Assembly: GCF_024055715.1 (NCBI RefSeq)
Contig: NZ_JAMXMV010000014.1
Coordinates: 1 to 64,000 of the forward strand
Source of the DNA: Actinoallomurus soli
GTDB lineage: Bacteria; Actinomycetota; Actinomycetes; Streptosporangiales; Streptosporangiaceae
Direction of reading: 5' to 3'
Length of the DNA: 64,000 bases
The notes under the pieces are model-generated. The model did no database searches. It saw nothing but the letters and a program-made list of their open reading frames with translations, and had not been told where the DNA came from. A program made the translations under genes and the position numbers. Positions 47,031-56,167 of this stretch are shown piece after piece. Within the stretch, counting starts at the first letter, position 1; each line of letters opens with the position of its first letter.

Positions 47031-48332
47031 ATGACCGGCCAGGTGACGTGGGCCACGATCGGCCGGAGGCTGGCCCGGCTCTGCGGGCTGTGCCTGCTGA
47101 CCGGCGGGCGCATGGCCGTCATCGTGATCACGACGAGGCGCTCCAAGCGCGCCGGACGCCTGACGATCGAGCTGGTCCGCATGATCGAAGAACTCGGAGG
47201 CGCGTTCATCAAGGCGGGCCAGGTCGTGGCGACGCGCGTGGACCTGGTGGGCCCGGCCGTGGCCGGCGAGCTCAACCGGCTCCACGACCATGTGGCGCCG
47301 ATGACGGCGGTGGAGGCGATCGGCACCGTACGGCACGCCCTCGGTCCGCTGTCCGACGACCTCGTCGACGCGCTGGCCCGCCCGCCGGTGGCCAGCGGCT
47401 CGATCGCATCGGTCTACCGGGTGCGCCTCGCGGACCGGACGGTCGCGCTGAAGGTCCGCCGCCCCGATGTGGGCGCGACCATCGCCGCGGATCTCGCCAT
47501 CATCAGATGGCTGGGCAAGGCGGTCACGAGGACGCCCGCCTTCCGCCGGGTGCCGATCGTCGAGATCGCCGACCAGATCGGGCGCTGCCTGATCGGGCAG
47601 CTCGACTTCGCCGCCGAGGCCGACAGCCTCCGGCAGATGAAAGAGCACCTCGCCGCGGTGTCCGGAGTGCACGTTCCCGCGGTCATCCCCGAGCTCTGCG
47701 GAGACGGCGTCATCGCCATGGAGTTCGTCGACGGGCTGACGCACGCGTCGATCGAGAGGCTGCCGGCGGCCGTTCGCGAGGCGGAGGTCGCCGTCCTTGT
47801 CCGGGCCGTCTACCACCTGCTGTTCGCCGCCGGATTCGTCCACGTGGACCTGCACCAGGGCAACACCTACTTCCGGTCCGACGGGACGGTCGTGCTGCTG
47901 GACGCCGGCTTCACGTACGAACTGAGCCGCGAGGCCTCGCGGAGCTTCACCGCGTTCTTCGGTGGCATGATCCAAGGAGAGGGCGAGGCCTGCGCCGACG
48001 TCCTGTACGCGACCGCGCGAGGGACCACGTCGCCGGCCGCGACCAGGGAATTCCGCACCGGGATCGCCGATCTGGTCGAGCGGAACACCGGCTCCCGCGT
48101 CCAGGACTTCAATCTGTCGCTTTTCTGCGTGGAGCTGTTCGATCTCCAGCGCCGCTGCGGGCTTTTCGCTGAGGCGGAGTTCATCTTCCCGATGCTCTGC
48201 CTGCTCAGCCTCGAAGGATTGGTCAAGGAACACCATCCGACGATGGATTTCCAGATCGAGGCGGCGCCCTACGTCATGCAGAGCCTGCTCACCGAACCGC
48301 CCGATGAGCCGCAGCGGGTCGCCTCGCCCTGA
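47031..48332 (+). CDS. ABC1/UbiB/AarF atypical kinase-like protein
   Basis: 433 residues from ATG 47031. UbiB hallmarks: GGAFIKAGQVVATRVDL (KxGQ), alanine-type loop VASGSIASVYRV, VALKVRRPDV, MEFVDGLTHASIERLP, FVHVDLHQGNTYFRSD (catalytic HxDxHxGN) and VLLDAGFTYEL (DAGF in place of DFG). No terminal membrane helices are obvious. UbiB proteins act as ATPases or lipid-quinone kinases assisting quinone biosynthesis; in secondary metabolism a role with an aromatic or lipophilic intermediate is only inferred. Followed after 68 nt by a methyltransferase. Confidence 0.85.
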   Translation: MTGQVTWATIGRRLARLCGLCLLTGGRMAVIVITTRRSKRAGRLTIELVRMIEELGGAFIKAGQVVATRVDLVGPAVAGELNRLHDHVAPMTAVEAIGTVRHALGPLSDDLVDALARPPVASGSIASVYRVRLADRTVALKVRRPDVGATIAADLAIIRWLGKAVTRTPAFRRVPIVEIADQIGRCLIGQLDFAAEADSLRQMKEHLAAVSGVHVPAVIPELCGDGVIAMEFVDGLTHASIERLPAAVREAEVAVLVRAVYHLLFAAGFVHVDLHQGNTYFRSDGTVVLLDAGFTYELSREASRSFTAFFGGMIQGEGEACADVLYATARGTTSPAATREFRTGIADLVERNTGSRVQDFNLSLFCVELFDLQRRCGLFAEAEFIFPMLCLLSLEGLVKEHHPTMDFQIEAAPYVMQSLLTEPPDEPQRVASP

Positions 48333-48400
48333 AGTACGAACAACGCCACTCTCGAATGATGTTTCCGTGGAATCCACCGACCATCGAATGAGGAGCCAGA

Positions 48401-49219
48401 ATGACAACGCCAGCGCAGACCATGGCCGAGCGGACGCGCCAGATGTGGGCGGCGGTCGACTACCACCCCATCGCCGTGCAGGACGTCCTGGTGAGCGAGC
48501 TGCTGGCCCGGGCCGCGGACGTGCACAGCGGGCACCGGGTCCTGGACGTGGCCGCCGGCTCGGGGAACAGCGCCCTGGCCGCGGCCAGGCGCGGAGCGCG
48601 GGTGACGGCCACCGACATCGTGCCCGCCGCGCTGGAGACCGCCGTGCGGCGGGCGGCGGCCGAGGGCCTGCAGTTGGAGGTGGAGGTCGCCGACGCACAG
48701 GACCTGCCGTTCGAGGACGGTACGTTCGACGTGGTGCTGTCGAGCTTCGGGGCCATGTACGCGCCGGACCAGCAGCGAACGGTCGGCGAGTTGCTCCGGG
48801 TCTGCCGTCCCGGCGGGCGGATCGCCATGGCGAACTGGACACCGGACGGGGTGGTGGCGAGGCTCCAGCGGGTCATGGCCTCGGTCATGCCCCCGCCCGC
48901 CCAGGCCGCCCCGCCGCGTAAGCCGCCGGTGGCATGGGGCAGCGAGCAGCACTGCCGTGAGCTCTTCGGCGACCGGGTGACCTCGCTCAGCGCGACCGTA
49001 CGCGTGGACGAGATGTGCGCGCCCTCCGCCGGGGCGCAGGTCGAGCTCATGGCCGGTCACCTCGCGCCCTGGCACATGGCGACCAAGGTCCTGCCTCCGG
49101 AGTCCCAGCAGAAGCTGGCCGAGGCGGCGGCCGCCGAGTACGAGCGCGTCAACCGCGCCACGGACGGCACCCTCGTCGCCCGCGCCGAGTACCTGGAAGT
49201 GGTGGCGGTCAAGGCCTGA
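48401..49219 (+). CDS. SAM-dependent class I methyltransferase
   Basis: 272 residues, ATG 48401, GAGGAG upstream. The first about 35 residues form a cap helix; motif I is RVLDVAAGSGNSALAAARRG, the SAM acidic strand VTATDIVPAALETA, then QDLPFEDGTFDVVLSSFGAM and post-motif RVCRPGGRIAMANWTPDG. Methyltransf_11/ubiE-like; the WTPDGVVARLQRVMAS tail is common in tailoring C- or O-methyltransferases. Likely co-transcribed with the UbiB-like gene. Substrate unknown. Confidence 0.85.
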   Translation: MTTPAQTMAERTRQMWAAVDYHPIAVQDVLVSELLARAADVHSGHRVLDVAAGSGNSALAAARRGARVTATDIVPAALETAVRRAAAEGLQLEVEVADAQDLPFEDGTFDVVLSSFGAMYAPDQQRTVGELLRVCRPGGRIAMANWTPDGVVARLQRVMASVMPPPAQAAPPRKPPVAWGSEQHCRELFGDRVTSLSATVRVDEMCAPSAGAQVELMAGHLAPWHMATKVLPPESQQKLAEAAAAEYERVNRATDGTLVARAEYLEVVAVKA

Positions 49220-49235
49220 GCCTCCGTCCCGCGAC

Positions 49236-49283
49236 GAATCCCGGGGCCGCCGTGCCGGCAATGGCGCGGCGCGCCCGGGATTC
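49236..49283 (+). terminator. Hairpin after the methyltransferase gene
   Basis: GAATCCCGGG (49236-49245) pairs with CCCGGGATTC (49274-49283) around a GC-rich loop of 28 nt that can itself fold. The remaining gap to 49491 has AT-rich promoter-like sequence near 49385-49435 (AAAGTAACGACTTTACC, TTGACTAAGC). Confidence 0.55.
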
Positions 49284-49491
49284 GATCTTGCCTTTGATGA
49301 GCCGCCGTTCGGCGGCGAGCTCCGCCTCGGTGGCGTTAAGCGCGGTGAACGGCCGCCTGCCGACGCGGCGAACACCTGCAGTGACAAGAAGAAAGTAACG
49401 ACTTTACCTTGCTCGGACAGGTGAGTTGACTAAGCTTCGGTGGGCGCAACAATCTTCAACGCAAGAAGGCACCAGCCGAGGAGGATGACCG

Positions 49492-49974
49492 ATGCCCAGC
49501 ACCGACCTGATCACTTGCCTGTGGTTCAACGGTAACGGTGAAGAGGCGGCCGAGTTCTACACCAGCGTCTTCAAAGACTCATCGATCGGCCGGATCAACC
49601 GGTTCACCGCGACCGGGCCAGGTCCCGAGGGATCGGTCGCGAGCGTGGAGTTCACTCTGAACGGCCAAGATTTCATCGCGCTCAACGGCGGTCCGGCGTT
49701 CACCTTCAGCGGGGCGATCTCCTTCCAGGTCCCGTGCGCGGACCAGGCCGAGGTGGACTACTACTACGACGCGTTGGCGGAGGGCGGCGAAGAAGGCCCG
49801 GGCGGCTGGCTCAAGGACAAGTACGGCGTGTCCTGGCAGGTCTTCCCGGCCGTGCTTCCGGACATGCTCAACGCGCCGGACCGAGAGAAGGCGGCCCGGG
49901 CCGCGAAGGTGATGATGGGCACGCGCGGCAAGATGGACGTCGCCGCGCTCCACCGGGCGTTCGACGGGGACTGA
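49492..49974 (+). CDS. PhnB-like VOC-superfamily protein
   Basis: 160 residues, ATG 49492, GAGGAGGA upstream. PhnB/glyoxalase pattern: ITCLWFNGNGEEAAEFYTSV, DFIALNGGPAFTFSGAISFQ, VDYYYDALAEGGEEGPGGWL, KDKYGVSWQVFPAVLPDML. It has the GGWLxDxxGxSWQ motif of the demethylubiquinone-methyltransferase-like branch. Drug-binding VOC proteins give self-resistance in enediyne producers (TnmS-type), but this branch is also common in ordinary genomes, so resistance is only a possibility. Confidence 0.8.
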   Translation: MPSTDLITCLWFNGNGEEAAEFYTSVFKDSSIGRINRFTATGPGPEGSVASVEFTLNGQDFIALNGGPAFTFSGAISFQVPCADQAEVDYYYDALAEGGEEGPGGWLKDKYGVSWQVFPAVLPDMLNAPDREKAARAAKVMMGTRGKMDVAALHRAFDGD

Positions 49975-50007
49975 GCAACCGGGCCGGCCACGGTGGCGGC
50001 CGAACAC

Positions 50008-50047
50008 ACCTACCGTGATCGTCGCTGCCTCGGTGATCACGGTAGGT
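50008..50047. terminator. Bidirectional terminator hairpin
   Basis: ACCTACCGTGATC (50008-50020) pairs perfectly with GATCACGGTAGGT (50035-50047) over a 14-nt loop, between the convergent VOC and P450 genes. Confidence 0.8.
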
Positions 50048-50112
50048 CGCTCGGTGCCTCCAGCGGGTCGACCGGTCGTGGCGGCGCCGAGCGGTTCGGA
50101 GCGTGACTCCGG

Positions 50113-51348
50113 CTACCAGGCGACGGGTACGGTGGCCGGACCCTTCTGGATGAGGGACGGACGCCAGGTCGCCGGCCGGCCCGGAACGAGGCGAAGTTCC
50201 GGGAGGCGCTCGGTGAGAACGCGCAGCGAGATCTCGAGCTCAAGGCGAGCCAGCCTGAACCCGATGCAGTAATGCGGCCCATGCCCGAACGCCAAATGGC
50301 CGGTTGACGAATCGCGGGTTATATCGAACTCGCCGGGCCGGTCGAAGACCGCCTCATCTCTGTTGGCCGCGGCCGGGCAGACCGCAACCTCGGTGCCTTC
50401 AGGCAGTTCCTGCCCGGCCAGCACCGTGTCCCTGGTGGTCTGCCGCAGGAAGAGATGGCCGGGGGCGCAGAAACGAAGGATCTCCTCGACGGCGTGCGGA
50501 ATCATGTCCGGCCGGTCGCACAGCAATCGCCACTGCTCCGGGTGCTCGAGCAGTCGGAGGACCCCGGCGCCGATCACGGCGGACGTGGTGATCTGGCCGG
50601 CCAGCGTGACGCCCCAGGCCGAGCCGACCAGTTCGGCCTCCGCGTCCTCAGAGAGCTCGCCGTCGGGCGCGTAGGCCGCGATCGCCTCGCTGATCAGGTC
50701 GTCACGCGGCTCTGCTCTGCGCGCGTCCACGTAACTGCCGATCAGTTGCTGGGAGTGCACCCACGACTGCGCGGCCTCGGCCTGCTCTTCCTCGGAGGGG
50801 GCGACATAACCGATGGCGATCTTCACGGCGTTTCTGGTGTCGTCGCCCAGTGCGGCATGGTCCTCCGGCGCGATCCCCATCACGTGGGCGATGACGGAAT
50901 TGGCCAGCGGGTTGGCGTAGGCGGCCATGAGCTCGGCCGTACTCCCGCCCGCGGTCAGTTCGTCGGCCAGCGCCGTGGCCCGCTCTGTGATGTACGGCCT
51001 GACCGCTTCCACCCGCTCGGCCGTGAATCCGGCGGCCCACGGCCGCCGGTGCTCCAAATGCTCCTCGCCGTCCATCACGAGAAAGACGGGTACGAGGGGG
51101 TAGCCGCTGAACATGATGGGAAGCACTTCCATGCTGAGCGGTTCCAGCGGCCGCAGGTTGTTGACGGACGAGAAGGTCCGTCCGTCACGCATGACCTTCT
51201 TCACCTCCGCCATCCGGGTCACCACCCAGACACCCAGCTTGGACGAGAAGAAGACCGGCATCTCGCGTTGGGCGCGCCTGTAGAAGTCGAACGGATCGTC
51301 GAGATGCGTTCCCATCGGGTCGTACTCGTCCCCCAGGGACTCAGACAT
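50113..51348 (-). CDS. Cytochrome P450 with atypical I-helix
   Basis: 411 residues from ATG 51348, which has GGAGGAAG just upstream; ATG 51360 lies inside that site. ExxR motif VEEILR, heme loop FGHGPHYCIGFRLARLEL with Cys361. The I-helix reads VTLAGQITTSAVIG (250-255), so the normally conserved acid of AGxD/ETT is Ile253 while the Thr pair is kept. Loss of the acid impairs ordinary O2 activation and is seen in P450s with substrate-assisted or non-hydroxylating chemistry. Overlaps the upstream methyltransferase gene by 8 nt, so the two act in one operon. Confidence 0.9.
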   Translation of the reverse strand: MSESLGDEYDPMGTHLDDPFDFYRRAQREMPVFFSSKLGVWVVTRMAEVKKVMRDGRTFSSVNNLRPLEPLSMEVLPIMFSGYPLVPVFLVMDGEEHLEHRRPWAAGFTAERVEAVRPYITERATALADELTAGGSTAELMAAYANPLANSVIAHVMGIAPEDHAALGDDTRNAVKIAIGYVAPSEEEQAEAAQSWVHSQQLIGSYVDARRAEPRDDLISEAIAAYAPDGELSEDAEAELVGSAWGVTLAGQITTSAVIGAGVLRLLEHPEQWRLLCDRPDMIPHAVEEILRFCAPGHLFLRQTTRDTVLAGQELPEGTEVAVCPAAANRDEAVFDRPGEFDITRDSSTGHLAFGHGPHYCIGFRLARLELEISLRVLTERLPELRLVPGRPATWRPSLIQKGPATVPVAW

Positions 51349-52084
51349 CGCTTCCTCCATCTGCTCGCGAAGCTACTTTTCGGTCCCCTGCTTTCCTGCC
51401 GGAAAAGTAGGCGTAAGCGCCACGCTGCCTGACCTGAGGATCGGCGATTCCCGCCCGGGCGAGCCACCGCTCGATGTCCTCGGCCTTCCCGACGGTGGCG
51501 AACTGATCGGCACGCTTGAAGATCGCGATGCATGCGGCGGGAACATGGCCGGCGCCGGCGACCACCGCGGTTCCGCGCACCTGTCCGCCAGGACGTAGTA
51601 CACGAGCCATCTCCGCGACGGCGAGTTCGGGGTCCGGAAAGCAATGCAGGCCGTTGTAGGTAAGGCACAGGTCGAAGGCGGCGTCCTCGAACGGCATCGC
51701 GCTCACATTCGCGTGCACGAAATCGATCCCCGCCAGGCCCCGCCGCGCCGCCTCCGCCTTGGCTCGATCCAGCATGAAAGGCGATATGTCCGCGGCGACG
51801 TAGCGCACCCGCCGGCCGGGCGTCAGCCCGCGAAGGGCCACCCCTCCTCCACACGGGATGTCGAGGATCTCCGATCCCGCGGGCACGTCACCGAGCCTGG
51901 CGATATCCGCGTAGAGATCGCCCATTTCGTTGTGCCACATGATGCGGCCGAGCGGATCGGCAAGCCACTTGTGCATGACGATGAAGTCGTACATGCGTGC
52001 CCCGAAGTTGTCTCTGCTCCACTGCTGGGCCACGCGGTCGGCGGCCTGCGGCAGTTTCCCCGCGGCGCCGGCTTCGCCTGTCAT
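51341..52084 (-). CDS. SAM-dependent class I methyltransferase
   Basis: 247 residues from ATG 52084, GGAGGA upstream. N-terminal helix ADRVAQQWSRDNFGARMYDF, motif I EILDIPCGGGVALRGL, acidic strand VRYVAADISPFMLDRA, then ANVSAMPFEDAAFDLCLTYN and RVLRPGGQVRGTAVV. Methyltransf_11 type. Transcribed first, followed by the overlapping P450, suggesting sequential oxidation and methylation of one intermediate. Its promoter lies in the 274-nt region shared with the divergent MFS gene. Confidence 0.85.
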   Translation of the reverse strand: MTGEAGAAGKLPQAADRVAQQWSRDNFGARMYDFIVMHKWLADPLGRIMWHNEMGDLYADIARLGDVPAGSEILDIPCGGGVALRGLTPGRRVRYVAADISPFMLDRAKAEAARRGLAGIDFVHANVSAMPFEDAAFDLCLTYNGLHCFPDPELAVAEMARVLRPGGQVRGTAVVAGAGHVPAACIAIFKRADQFATVGKAEDIERWLARAGIADPQVRQRGAYAYFSGRKAGDRKVASRADGGSDV

Positions 52085-52320
52085 CGCAGTCCTCCTGAAC
52101 GGTCGCAGCGAGCTCGATTCTCGGCACGTCGCACCAGTTGCTAAAGCTATTGTTGGCGAACTTCCTGTGCAACGTGCGCGACTGTTCAGCGGCCGTCCGG
52201 CGACGATTCACGTGCTCAACTGCGGGAATCCGCAGTTGAGCGGGAAATGCTAGGGCGGGAGCGACAGGCTTGGATGTTCAGTTTCCCGGTTGAGCCCCTT
52301 GTGATTCACGGCGCCTAAAT

Positions 52321-52341
52321 ACTATATCTACCTAAAGTGTT
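52321..52341 (+). promoter_or_regulatory. Shared ACTA-N8-TAAAGTGTT element upstream of DHA2 exporter
   Basis: ACTA-TATCTACC-TAAAGTGTT ends 17 nt before the GTG start of the exporter, just ahead of its GGAGG. Same core and spacing as at 59849 (minus) and 61478, and nearly as at 42931. Its closeness to the start suggests an operator overlapping the -10/transcription start rather than a -35. Confidence 0.55.
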
Positions 52342-52358
52342 GGATGGAGGAACCTGTC

Positions 52359-53834
52359 GTGCGCATTGTGACAGCAAGTGAATCACCTGCCGCAGATCCC
52401 GAGGGCATGTCGTCGCGGCGGCAGCGACAGACGGTCGTCATCACGTCGGTCACCGCCTTCATGGTCGGCTTGGACGTACTGGTGATCATGGTGGCCCTGC
52501 CCACCCTGCTCCAGACACTGCGGGCGAACGCCAGCGGCCTCGCCTGGACGGTCAACGCGTATGAGATCGGCTTCGCCGGAGCGCTTCTGACCAGCTCGGC
52601 GCTCGGCGACCGCTACGGCCGGCGCGCGGTCTTCATCGCCGGCGTCGCCGTCTTCACGGCCGGGTCGGCCTGGTGCGCCCTGAGTTCCGCATCGGGAATG
52701 GGGATGCTGATCGTCGCGCGCGCGTTTCAGGGGATCGGCGGGGGAACCGGGATGGCGCTCGGGCTGGCCATCGTCACGGTGGTCACCCCACCCGCCAAAC
52801 GGGGCACGGCGTTCGGCATCTGGGGCGCGATCATGGGAATCGCCGTCGCCGTCGGGCCGCTGATCGGCGGCGCCATACTCTATTTCCTGCCCTGGCAGTG
52901 GATATTCTGGGTGAACGTTCCGATCGGCGTGACCCTGATCGTGCTGAGCTTTTTCTCGATCGAGGAGACCAAGGGCGATGTACGGCGCCTCGATCTCATC
53001 GGGCTCATCATCGCCACAACGGCCATCGTCCTGCTGCTCCAGGCGCTCATCCGCGTCGGAAGCGTCAGGTGGTACGACCCGGCGATGCTCGTAGGCCTGG
53101 TCGCCGGCATCATCGGGTTCTTCGTATTCGTACGCTGGGAACAACGGTGTTCGCACCCGATGATTCCGCTTGCGATGTTCCGCAATAAGAGCTTCACCGG
53201 GGGATGCCTCGCCAGCTTCGCGCTCGGCGCAGGCCTTTATGGCAATGCCTTCATATTCACCCAGTACCTCGAGCTCGTACTCGGTGCGAATTCCATCGGA
53301 GTCGGGCTGCGCCTGCTCCCTTGGGTCGCTCTGGCGCCCTTCGTCGCGCCCGTGGCCGGTGTGCTCGCCGACCGGCTCGGCGAACGACCTATCGTCACCG
53401 CCGCTCTCGCCATGTTCGCCGCGGCGTTCTTCGCGATCGGGATACTCGTGACGTCAGGGCAGACGTACGCGACGCTGGTCGTTCCATTGCTGGTCGCGGG
53501 GATCGGAGTCGCGGCCGCGTTCCCAACGACTGCCACCGCCGTGATGAGGTCGATGGACCCCGGGCGGTTCGCCATCGCGTCCGGAGTGAGCACCACCATA
53601 CGACAGACGGGGGCGGGCTTCGGGGTGGCCCTTGCCGTGGCGATGTTCTCCGGCTTCGGCGGATACGGATCCGGGCGGCAGTTCTTCAACGGATTCGGCG
53701 CGGCCGTCTACGCGCTGGCCGCGATCACCCTGCTCGGCGTGATCCCCGCCCTGATCATCCCGGCCTTGAAGTCCCGCGGCACCGAATCCGTCCCGCCATC
53801 GGAGATCCTGACCGGGCCGGCGAGATCGTCGTAG
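52359..53834 (+). CDS. DHA2-family MFS drug exporter (14 helices)
   Basis: About 491 residues. Start taken at GTG 52359, since GGAGG (52346-52350) sits inside the longer ATG 52344 reading. Motifs: FMVGLDVLVIMVALPTLLQT (motif D1), LTSSALGDRYGRRAVFIAGV (motif A), VARAFQGIGGGTGMALGLAI and AIMGIAVAVGPLIGGAILYF (motif C). Fourteen hydrophobic segments. Members of this family export antibiotics including enediynes, so self-resistance by efflux is likely. Divergent from the methyltransferase-P450 operon. Confidence 0.88.
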   Translation: MRIVTASESPAADPEGMSSRRQRQTVVITSVTAFMVGLDVLVIMVALPTLLQTLRANASGLAWTVNAYEIGFAGALLTSSALGDRYGRRAVFIAGVAVFTAGSAWCALSSASGMGMLIVARAFQGIGGGTGMALGLAIVTVVTPPAKRGTAFGIWGAIMGIAVAVGPLIGGAILYFLPWQWIFWVNVPIGVTLIVLSFFSIEETKGDVRRLDLIGLIIATTAIVLLLQALIRVGSVRWYDPAMLVGLVAGIIGFFVFVRWEQRCSHPMIPLAMFRNKSFTGGCLASFALGAGLYGNAFIFTQYLELVLGANSIGVGLRLLPWVALAPFVAPVAGVLADRLGERPIVTAALAMFAAAFFAIGILVTSGQTYATLVVPLLVAGIGVAAAFPTTATAVMRSMDPGRFAIASGVSTTIRQTGAGFGVALAVAMFSGFGGYGSGRQFFNGFGAAVYALAAITLLGVIPALIIPALKSRGTESVPPSEILTGPARSS

Positions 53835-53954
53835 CCGGCCCGGCGGCCACCACGTTGACGTACGACCTCCCCGTCGCCGGCCACTCATCTCGGCGCGGCT
53901 CGCCGGAGTCCCGCCTCGGCTCTGGCGGCCGAGGGGCACTCGAATGGATGTCCA

Positions 53955-56102
53955 ATGAAAACAAGAACGAATTCCTGTCTGCTGGGTACCATCACATTGC
54001 TCGCCGTCCTCATCAGCGCGTGCGGATCGGCCCAGAAGAAGCCGGCGGACTCCGTGAACGCCGGGATCACGTTCCGGAACATCGCGGTTGCCGGAACGAC
54101 GCTGGCCGCGTACCGCCGATGCGTGACCGAACCCGAGCACCAGAAGCGGGTGCACAACAAGAAGAGGTTGTTCATCACGATGAACGACTTCACCGATGAG
54201 CCGATGCACGACCGGGGGATCCCGGGCGTCGTGATCTTCGACTACAACAACGACGGCTACCAGGACATCTTCGTCTCCAACGGGCCGTGCCGGCCGAGCT
54301 CCCTCTACGAGAACATGATGGGAACGACGGGGAAGCTCGAGTTCCGCGACGTGGCGGCCCAGGCGGGCCTGGCGCTGCCGGGGTTCAACGCCAACGGCGC
54401 CTGTGCGGGCGACATCAACAATTCCGGGTACGAAAGCGTCTACGTTCTTGGGCGGAATGGCCCTAACCACCTGCTGTTGAACGAGGGCAACGGCCACTTC
54501 AAGGACATCACGCAGGCGAGCGGGGCCGAGGCGGGCGTTCACAGTCACATCAGCTGCACGATGGGGGACTTCTCCGGTAACGGGCGGCTCGATATCGCGA
54601 TCGCGAACTCGAGTGACATGAAGACCGCGAAAGCGATCATGAAGAACACGGCGGACTATAACCAGCCGAACCAGTTGCTGGAGAACATGGGCGGAAACGC
54701 TCCGCGCTTCCGTGATGTCAGCGTGAGCTCGGGATTCGCCACCACGACGCCGCTCCCGGGCCAGACCTGGGCGATCGCCGCGGTAGACCTCTTCCAGAAC
54801 GGCTGCACCGACATCGTGGCGGGCACCGACCAGGGCGCGGTTCCGATGACGAAGTACGGCGGCGGCGGCGACCGAGGGTTCATCCGGGTGTACAAGAATG
54901 ACTGTCACGGTCGATTCACGGACGTCACGCGGCAACTCGGGCTCATGAGCTCTCCCGGCGCCTGGATGGGCTTCGCGTTCGGGAACTTCAACTTCAACGG
55001 AAGGATAAGCATCTTCGGCACCAATTTCGGCGACTTCCTGCTGCCCATGTACGGTCTGCCGCAGAACCTCGGTGACCTCTCCAGCCGCTGGATACTGCAG
55101 CGGGCGAACGGAACCTTCGCCGACCCGCGGAGCTCGACCTTCAAATATCCCGCCAAGAGCGGCGCGGACCCCAGTCTGGGGGGTCTGCATGCGACGCCGT
55201 TCGGTTGGGGTGTCGCCGCCCTCGATTACGATAATGACGGCTACACCGACATCGCCTATGCCGGGAGCATGGACGGTATGAACGGCGCTGACGCCGATAA
55301 CCCCGGAACACTGCTGCGGAACAACGGTCCGAAGAAACTCATCAAGGGCTTCTATCCATCGTTCTCCTACGATCCGGCCCTGGCCAACGACGGTGCCGAC
55401 GACCGCAGGCGGATCATCACCGGCGTTGCGGCGGGCGATCTCGATAACGATGGTCACGCCGACCTGGTGACCGCCGCCCAGGGAGTGATGGTCGGCAAGC
55501 TCACCGAGGACCACCAGCACTTCGGCTCGCCATTCGATAACAGCCAATACCTTGCGGAATACACGTCGGTCGGCGTCATGAGCTACAAGCCGGCTCCGGG
55601 CAACACCACCGACGGGACACTCGCCGTCGAGATGAACAAGGGCGGCAACGGAAACAACTCGGTCGCAGTGCGCACACTCGGCGCCGTGGGACTGGTTCCC
55701 GGTGCGAAGGCGAACCGGGACGGCGTCGGCGCCGTCGTCGGTTTCACCCCCGCCGGTCTTCCCACGGAGATCGATCCTGTCGTGGCCGGTTCGAGCTACG
55801 CGTCCCAGAACTCGCTGGTCCAGACGTTCGGAATGGGCAAGTCGAGGACCGGGACCCTGGAGGTCCTCTGGCCAGGGGGCGTCCGCAACAAACTCTTCGA
55901 CGTCCAGGCCGGCGAGCGGATCACGTTCCCGGAGATCCCCTGCAGCTATACCGATAAGTCGATGTCGGTGCGGGCGTACACGTCATGTGTCCGGGGATCG
56001 CTCGACGCACTGGTTCGCAAGGGCAAGGTGAGCGGTTCGACGGCGGCGCGGTTCACCTCCAGCGCGCTGAAGGCGTTCAACGAGGCGCACCAGCCCGACT
56101 AG
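53955..56102 (+). CDS. Second UnbV/ASPIC (CRTAC1-family) protein, predicted lipoprotein
   Basis: 715 residues from ATG 53955. The N-terminus is a lipoprotein signal with lipobox LISAC (CLLGTITLLAVLISACGSAQ). FG-GAP repeats: DYNNDGYQDIFVSNG, DINNSGYESVYVLGRN, DFSGNGRLDIAIANSS, DYDNDGYTDIAYAGS and DLDNDGHADLVTAAQG, the calcium-binding loops of a propeller. The ASPIC/UnbV domain is about 560-660 (VGAVVGFTPAGLP, SSYASQNSLVQTFGMGKSR, GTLEVLWPGGVRNKLF). An extra tail has Cys pairs. Paralogous to the cassette E4 but about 60 residues longer and lipid-anchored, so it is not a simple duplicate. Probably works with the enediyne pathway at the outer face of the membrane. Confidence 0.85.
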   Translation: MKTRTNSCLLGTITLLAVLISACGSAQKKPADSVNAGITFRNIAVAGTTLAAYRRCVTEPEHQKRVHNKKRLFITMNDFTDEPMHDRGIPGVVIFDYNNDGYQDIFVSNGPCRPSSLYENMMGTTGKLEFRDVAAQAGLALPGFNANGACAGDINNSGYESVYVLGRNGPNHLLLNEGNGHFKDITQASGAEAGVHSHISCTMGDFSGNGRLDIAIANSSDMKTAKAIMKNTADYNQPNQLLENMGGNAPRFRDVSVSSGFATTTPLPGQTWAIAAVDLFQNGCTDIVAGTDQGAVPMTKYGGGGDRGFIRVYKNDCHGRFTDVTRQLGLMSSPGAWMGFAFGNFNFNGRISIFGTNFGDFLLPMYGLPQNLGDLSSRWILQRANGTFADPRSSTFKYPAKSGADPSLGGLHATPFGWGVAALDYDNDGYTDIAYAGSMDGMNGADADNPGTLLRNNGPKKLIKGFYPSFSYDPALANDGADDRRRIITGVAAGDLDNDGHADLVTAAQGVMVGKLTEDHQHFGSPFDNSQYLAEYTSVGVMSYKPAPGNTTDGTLAVEMNKGGNGNNSVAVRTLGAVGLVPGAKANRDGVGAVVGFTPAGLPTEIDPVVAGSSYASQNSLVQTFGMGKSRTGTLEVLWPGGVRNKLFDVQAGERITFPEIPCSYTDKSMSVRAYTSCVRGSLDALVRKGKVSGSTAARFTSSALKAFNEAHQPD

Positions 56103-56167
56103 GAGGAAGGGCCGCCCACGGCGGAGTGCCGCGATGAGACATCGGAATCCGGAAGCAGGTGAGTTTT

